Below are positions 60,481 to 64,000 of a stretch of DNA of 64,000 bases, one piece after another. Below the pieces are notes generated by a model, which saw only the letters and a program-made list of their open reading frames with translations, did no database searches and was not told the DNA's origin. Both the position numbers and the translations under genes were made by a program. The DNA comes from Strigamia acuminata (lineage: Eukaryota > Arthropoda > Chilopoda > Geophilomorpha > Linotaeniidae), in the NCBI GenBank assembly GCA_949358305.1, contig OX442316.1, forward strand, positions 9,610,001 to 9,674,000, in the 5' to 3' direction. The stretch's first letter is position 1; every line of letters begins with the position of its first letter.

Positions 60481-60786
60481 GAAATTTGTATCGCTATATC
60501 CGGTCAATGGTATGGTTTACCAGTTTTCTTGTAAGTTATTCCAACGTCTGGAGTGGCTTTCAGATAGCAGAATATTCATTTGGATGCGTTAGAATGATTA
60601 ATCTCTGGATTCTTTCAATATCGGTGCTGATCGCGTATGATAAATCAGGCCTTATTGAGTTTGCCAAATAAATGAGGGCACCAATGAGTTTAGGATATGG
60701 TTTTCCCTGTATACCTTTCAATTCCTTTTTGGTTTTTAGTGCCATGTTCTTGGGTTTTCATCTAAAGGATTTTTGATTCTTTTGCC
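60481..60786 (-). mobile_element. Ty1/copia reverse-transcriptase relic 2
   Basis: Paralogue of relic 1. The minus strand again reads PYPKLIGALIYLANSIRPDL, then HPNEYSAI, with the same small deletion before the ATPDVGITYKKTG segment. Shared damage shows it was already dead before amplification. Confidence 0.8.
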
Positions 60787-61295
60787 ATTTTAAATGTTGA
60801 AACGACTTCCCGTGGCTAATGGTTTGAGAACTATACACGTAGATGATTTTCCTGAGCTCAACAAATTTCATCTTCTCAAGCTCATGTTGGTCTTAAAAAA
60901 AATTGTTCAACCCCGATTTTCCAATCCGCATTATCGTTTGATTTATCGATGAATTTTCGGGTGATTCAAACATTCATACGTCATATTTTACGACTTTTGC
61001 TTTGCTATTTCACAAGAGGTAAGCTTTCGAATCGAGCCGATCCGGTCCATGTCCAGAAACTCCAGTTTTGGAGAGTCTCGCCTAAACTAAAAATAATAAT
61101 AAACAAAGTGTAAATAAAGAAATAAGAAAGAAACTGAAATATTTTTACTGAAAAGTATTTATTTATCTCAAGTAATAAAATCCATTTTTCCGTTTACAAA
61201 AGACAAAAAGCCAAAGCTATAATACAAAAGAAGCAATTTTATTTTTTATAATTTTCAAATATCATACAGTACAGATTAATATAAATAGTGTCTCA
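60787..61295. other. Spacer between relic 2 and cuticle gene 3
   Basis: Holds the CGAGCCGATCCGG block (about 61,035) found only 3' of copy 3 and the truncated copy, then the cuticle 3' flank. No exon. Confidence 0.45.
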
Positions 61296-61976
61296 CTATG
61301 CAGTAGCAAAACTGTAACTGTAACCAGAATGTGGGGCTGGTTGTGCATATATAACCTTAACATGAGGTGCAGCATACGAGATGGCTTTGGCATGATATGC
61401 ATAAGGAAGTCCAGCGTGATGATAAGCGTATGGTCCTGCATACCCATATGGTCCTGCATACGCGTATGGAGCGGCATAAGCAATTGGTTCTTCTGGAGCT
61501 GCAGCTGCCTTGGCTTCAGCTTCTACCTTAGCGGCCAAATGCTGCTTCGTTGCTTCGTTAACTTCTGCAGTTGGTTCTGGGGCCGTTGGAATGGCATCTC
61601 CACTCGCTTTGAATCCTCTTTCTCCGGCAGTGTAGGAAATTTTCACGTGTTTGCCTTCTGGACTGGTGTATGAGTATCCCCCAGCAACTTCTCCACCGAT
61701 GCCTCGAGTTTCACTTTGAGCAATTCCATTACCAGTGGCGTAGCCATAATTGTACTGTCCGAGTGTGTCTTGAGCTTTGTACTGACTGCTGCTGATTATT
61801 GGGGCTGGTGCAGGGAAAGCGTATATGTGTGGACCAGGAGCTCCGTAATGCAGAAAGCCAGCAGAGGCAATTGCTAAGACACAAGCGAAAATAGTCTAAA
61901 ATTTGGAATAAAACGTTAACATTAAATATGATGAGCTTAAAGAGTTTGGAAAATGTTTACTTACTACTTTGAACAT
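61296..61976 (-). CDS. RR cuticle protein, cluster copy 3
   Basis: Two exons: 61,965-61,976 (MFKV) and 61,296-61,895, giving 203 residues. Residue 5 is Thr instead of Ala (first codon of exon 2 changed), a GERGF variant replaces GEGGF in the RR-like region, and the tail has PYGYAG. Otherwise as copies 1 and 2. TATA at 62,047-62,053. Its 3' flank identifies it as the intact partner of the truncated copy at 54,640-54,931. Confidence 0.93.
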
Positions 61977-62800
61977 TTCTGCTGTTGGTTCTTGTACTTG
62001 TGATACTGACCAAGCGAAGAGTGAAGTTGGTGGGCACCGAGGGGCCTTTTATACTATGTATTGGACAGTAATAGATGCATCTGATTGGAGGAGCTGTGAA
62101 GATTTTGAAGCTTTTGACCTTACACTTACTGGGCCAAGGTTTTTTGACAGTTGAGGTGTGAAAATTTTGGAGGAAACTGCAATATCTTTTACCAAAAGAA
62201 AATATATGAATATTTTGCATAATTTATAATTTAGAAATTTGATGTTAAGATAGATGCTGTGTTTTAATCAAATTAATTCATGTAATAATCAATCATTATC
62301 GTATCGGAAATTATATAAGTATACATTTTAGACATTTCAATTAAAGTTTGTATCAATTTATAAATTCAGCGACTTTACACTTTAATGTGATATTCAAAAA
62401 TATATTTTAAAAACGTTTGATTTCTATAACTTAATGGTCAATTCTGACCGATAGTTTTATTATGCTGTACACCCTCTAAACTGTAGCAGGTTAAATTGAT
62501 GGTCAAGTAGGTAGTCCTTGAAGACATCGAGGTAAAGTGAAGGCATTTGGCTATAATGTAGCTATTCATTTTTGTATAAAAGGATTGATACATTTTTTAT
62601 CATCTTTATGGCTTAATTGGTAAAAAGTACGGAGTACTAAATTTAAATTTCAAAATTAATTTTTATTGGATTTCTTAGAAACTTTCGTGGACTCAATTTG
62701 CATTAAATTTTGTACGTATATAAAATGAGAATATTTTTATTTGAAAGAAAACATAAAAATAAATAAATAAATAAAATTCTATTTCTAAGCAACTAAAACA
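61977..62800. other. Promoter and upstream spacer of cuticle copy 3
   Basis: Conserved promoter to about 62,157, then the module spacer, shorter than in the other two units (a stretch after about 62,720 is missing). Confidence 0.5.
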
Positions 62801-63096
62801 GAAATTTGCATCGCTATATCCGGTCAATGGTTTGGTTTACCAGTTTTTCCAACGTCTGGAGTGGCTTTCAGATAGCAGAATATTCATTTGGATGCGTTGG
62901 AATGATTAATTAATCTCTGGGTTCTTCAATATTGGTGCTGATCGCGTGTGATAAATCAGGCCTATTGATTTTGCCAAATAAATGAGGGCACCAATGAGTT
63001 TAGGATATGGTTTTCCCTGTATGACTTTCAATTCCTCTTTGGTTTTTAGTGCCATGTTCTTGGGTTTTCATCTAATGGAGTTTTGATTCGTTTGCC
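62801..63096 (-). mobile_element. Ty1/copia reverse-transcriptase relic 3
   Basis: Third copy of the same relic, with further small deletions that break the frame inside the GALIYLA region and before it. It is recognisable by alignment to relics 1 and 2. Confidence 0.75.
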
Positions 63097-63522
63097 ATTT
63101 TAAATATTGAAAGACTTCCCGAGGCTAATGGTTTGAAAACTAGATAGATAATTTTCCTGAGCTCAAAAAACTTCATCTTCTCAAGCTCATTTTGGTCTTA
63201 CAAAAATTGTTCCTATCCGTATTATCGAATGATTTATCGATGATTTTTTTTGTGATTCAAGCATGCACACAGCGTCAGAAGTAATAATAATAATTTTACG
63301 ACTTTTGCTTTGCTGTCCCATAAGCGGTAAGCTTTCGAATCGAGCCGATAAAGAAAGGGAAATATTTTTACTGAAAAGTGTTTATTTATCTCAAGTAATA
63401 AAATCCATTTTTTCCGTTTACAAAAGACAAAAAGCCAAAGCTATAATACAAAAGAAGCAATTTTTTTTTGTTATAATTTTCAAATATCGTACAGTATACA
63501 GATTAATATGAATTGTGATCAA
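63097..63522. other. Spacer between relic 3 and cuticle gene 4
   Basis: Paralogue of 60,787-61,295 with a deletion just after CGAGCCGAT (63,342-63,350), so the GGTCCATG to CTCGCCTAAAC block is gone. Confidence 0.45.
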
Positions 63523-64000
63523 CTATGCAGCAAAACTGTAACTGTAGCCAGAATGTGGGGCTGGTTGTGCATAAACAACTTTTACATGAGGTGCAGCATA
63601 CGAAATGGCTTTTGTATGGTATGCATAAGGAAGTCCAGCGTGATGATAAGCATATGGTCCTGCATACCCATATGGTCCTGCATACGCGTATGGAGCGGCA
63701 TAAGCAATTGGTTCTTCTGGAGCTGCAGCTGCCTTGGCTTCAGCTTCTACCTTAGCGGCCAAATGCTGCTTCGTTGCTTCGTTAACTTCTGCAGTTGGTT
63801 CTGGGGCCGTTGGAATGGCATCTCCACTCGCTTTGAATCCTCCTTCTCCAGCAGTGTAGGAAATTTTCACGTGTTTGCCTTCTGGACTGGTGTATGAGTA
63901 TCCTCCAGCAACTTCTCCACCGATGCCTCGAGTTTCACTTTGAGCAATTCCATTACCAGTGGCGTAGCCATAATTGTACTGTCCGAGTGTGTCTTGGGCT
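63523..64000 (-). CDS. RR cuticle protein, cluster copy 4 (5' end outside window)
   Basis: The stop is at 63,523 and the frame is open to the window edge, covering the C-terminal 158 residues; the signal peptide and first exon lie beyond 64,000. The RR-like region, Ala/Glu/Lys helix and PYGYAG tail match copy 3. The end reads SYSFAA, one residue shorter than the other copies. Confidence 0.9.
   Translation of the reverse strand, partial: AQDTLGQYNYGYATGNGIAQSETRGIGGEVAGGYSYTSPEGKHVKISYTAGEGGFKASGDAIPTAPEPTAEVNEATKQHLAAKVEAEAKAAAAPEEPIAYAAPYAYAGPYGYAGPYAYHHAGLPYAYHTKAISYAAPHVKVVYAQPAPHSGYSYSFAA

Overview
This is AT-rich animal DNA with spliced genes, and everything recognisable in it is arthropod. 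It holds chitin-binding (Rebers-Riddiford, RR) cuticle proteins whose first coding exon is only four codons long, divergent pickpocket-like DEG/ENaC channels, a tandem array of membrane-anchored short-chain dehydrogenases (SDRs), and many small inverted-repeat transposons. I read it as an insect or another pancrustacean; the lineage cannot be fixed from the sequence alone. All gene models below were joined by hand from splice signals and reading phase, and none has transcript support.

Layout. (1) Bases 1 to about 27,600 hold no convincing protein gene. The first 14 kb are skewed to A and C on the + strand, as expected for introns of a minus-strand gene. A possible first exon of such a gene, encoding the start of a signal peptide, ends at 13,979 beside CRE-, NRF1- and YY1-like motifs. 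A Tc1/mariner-like MITE (9,817-10,115) and a long hairpin (20,185-20,268) also lie here. (2) 27,640-36,260: a TA-flanked MITE, then four minus-strand SDR copies: one decayed (28,325-29,128) and three intact seven-exon genes (30,007-31,448; 32,177-33,855; 34,682-36,226). (3) 36,260-38,200: nested foldback repeats, a doubtful small gene and another MITE. (4) 38,272-41,248: a divergent pair of cuticle genes. (5) 41,666-48,134: three six-exon DEG/ENaC genes in tandem on the + strand. (6) 48,882 to the end: a unit of about 6.05 kb duplicated in tandem. Each unit has a small secreted cysteine protein gene, a DEG/ENaC gene, a minus-strand RR cuticle gene and a Ty1/copia relic. A smaller cuticle-plus-relic module is further amplified, giving four near-identical cuticle genes and one truncated copy.

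How the parts relate. The window is a record of local gene birth and death. In the second 6-kb unit the channel gene is intact. The secreted-protein gene has lost its upstream region at the duplication junction, has lost a splice donor, and carries a 351-bp MITE in exon 2. Because the first unit preserves the empty site, the MITE boundaries and its TTA target duplication can be read directly. The pairing of a 150-residue secreted cysteine protein with a DEG/ENaC subunit that lacks the usual N-terminal gating region is the most promising candidate for an undescribed functional system, but that link rests only on position.
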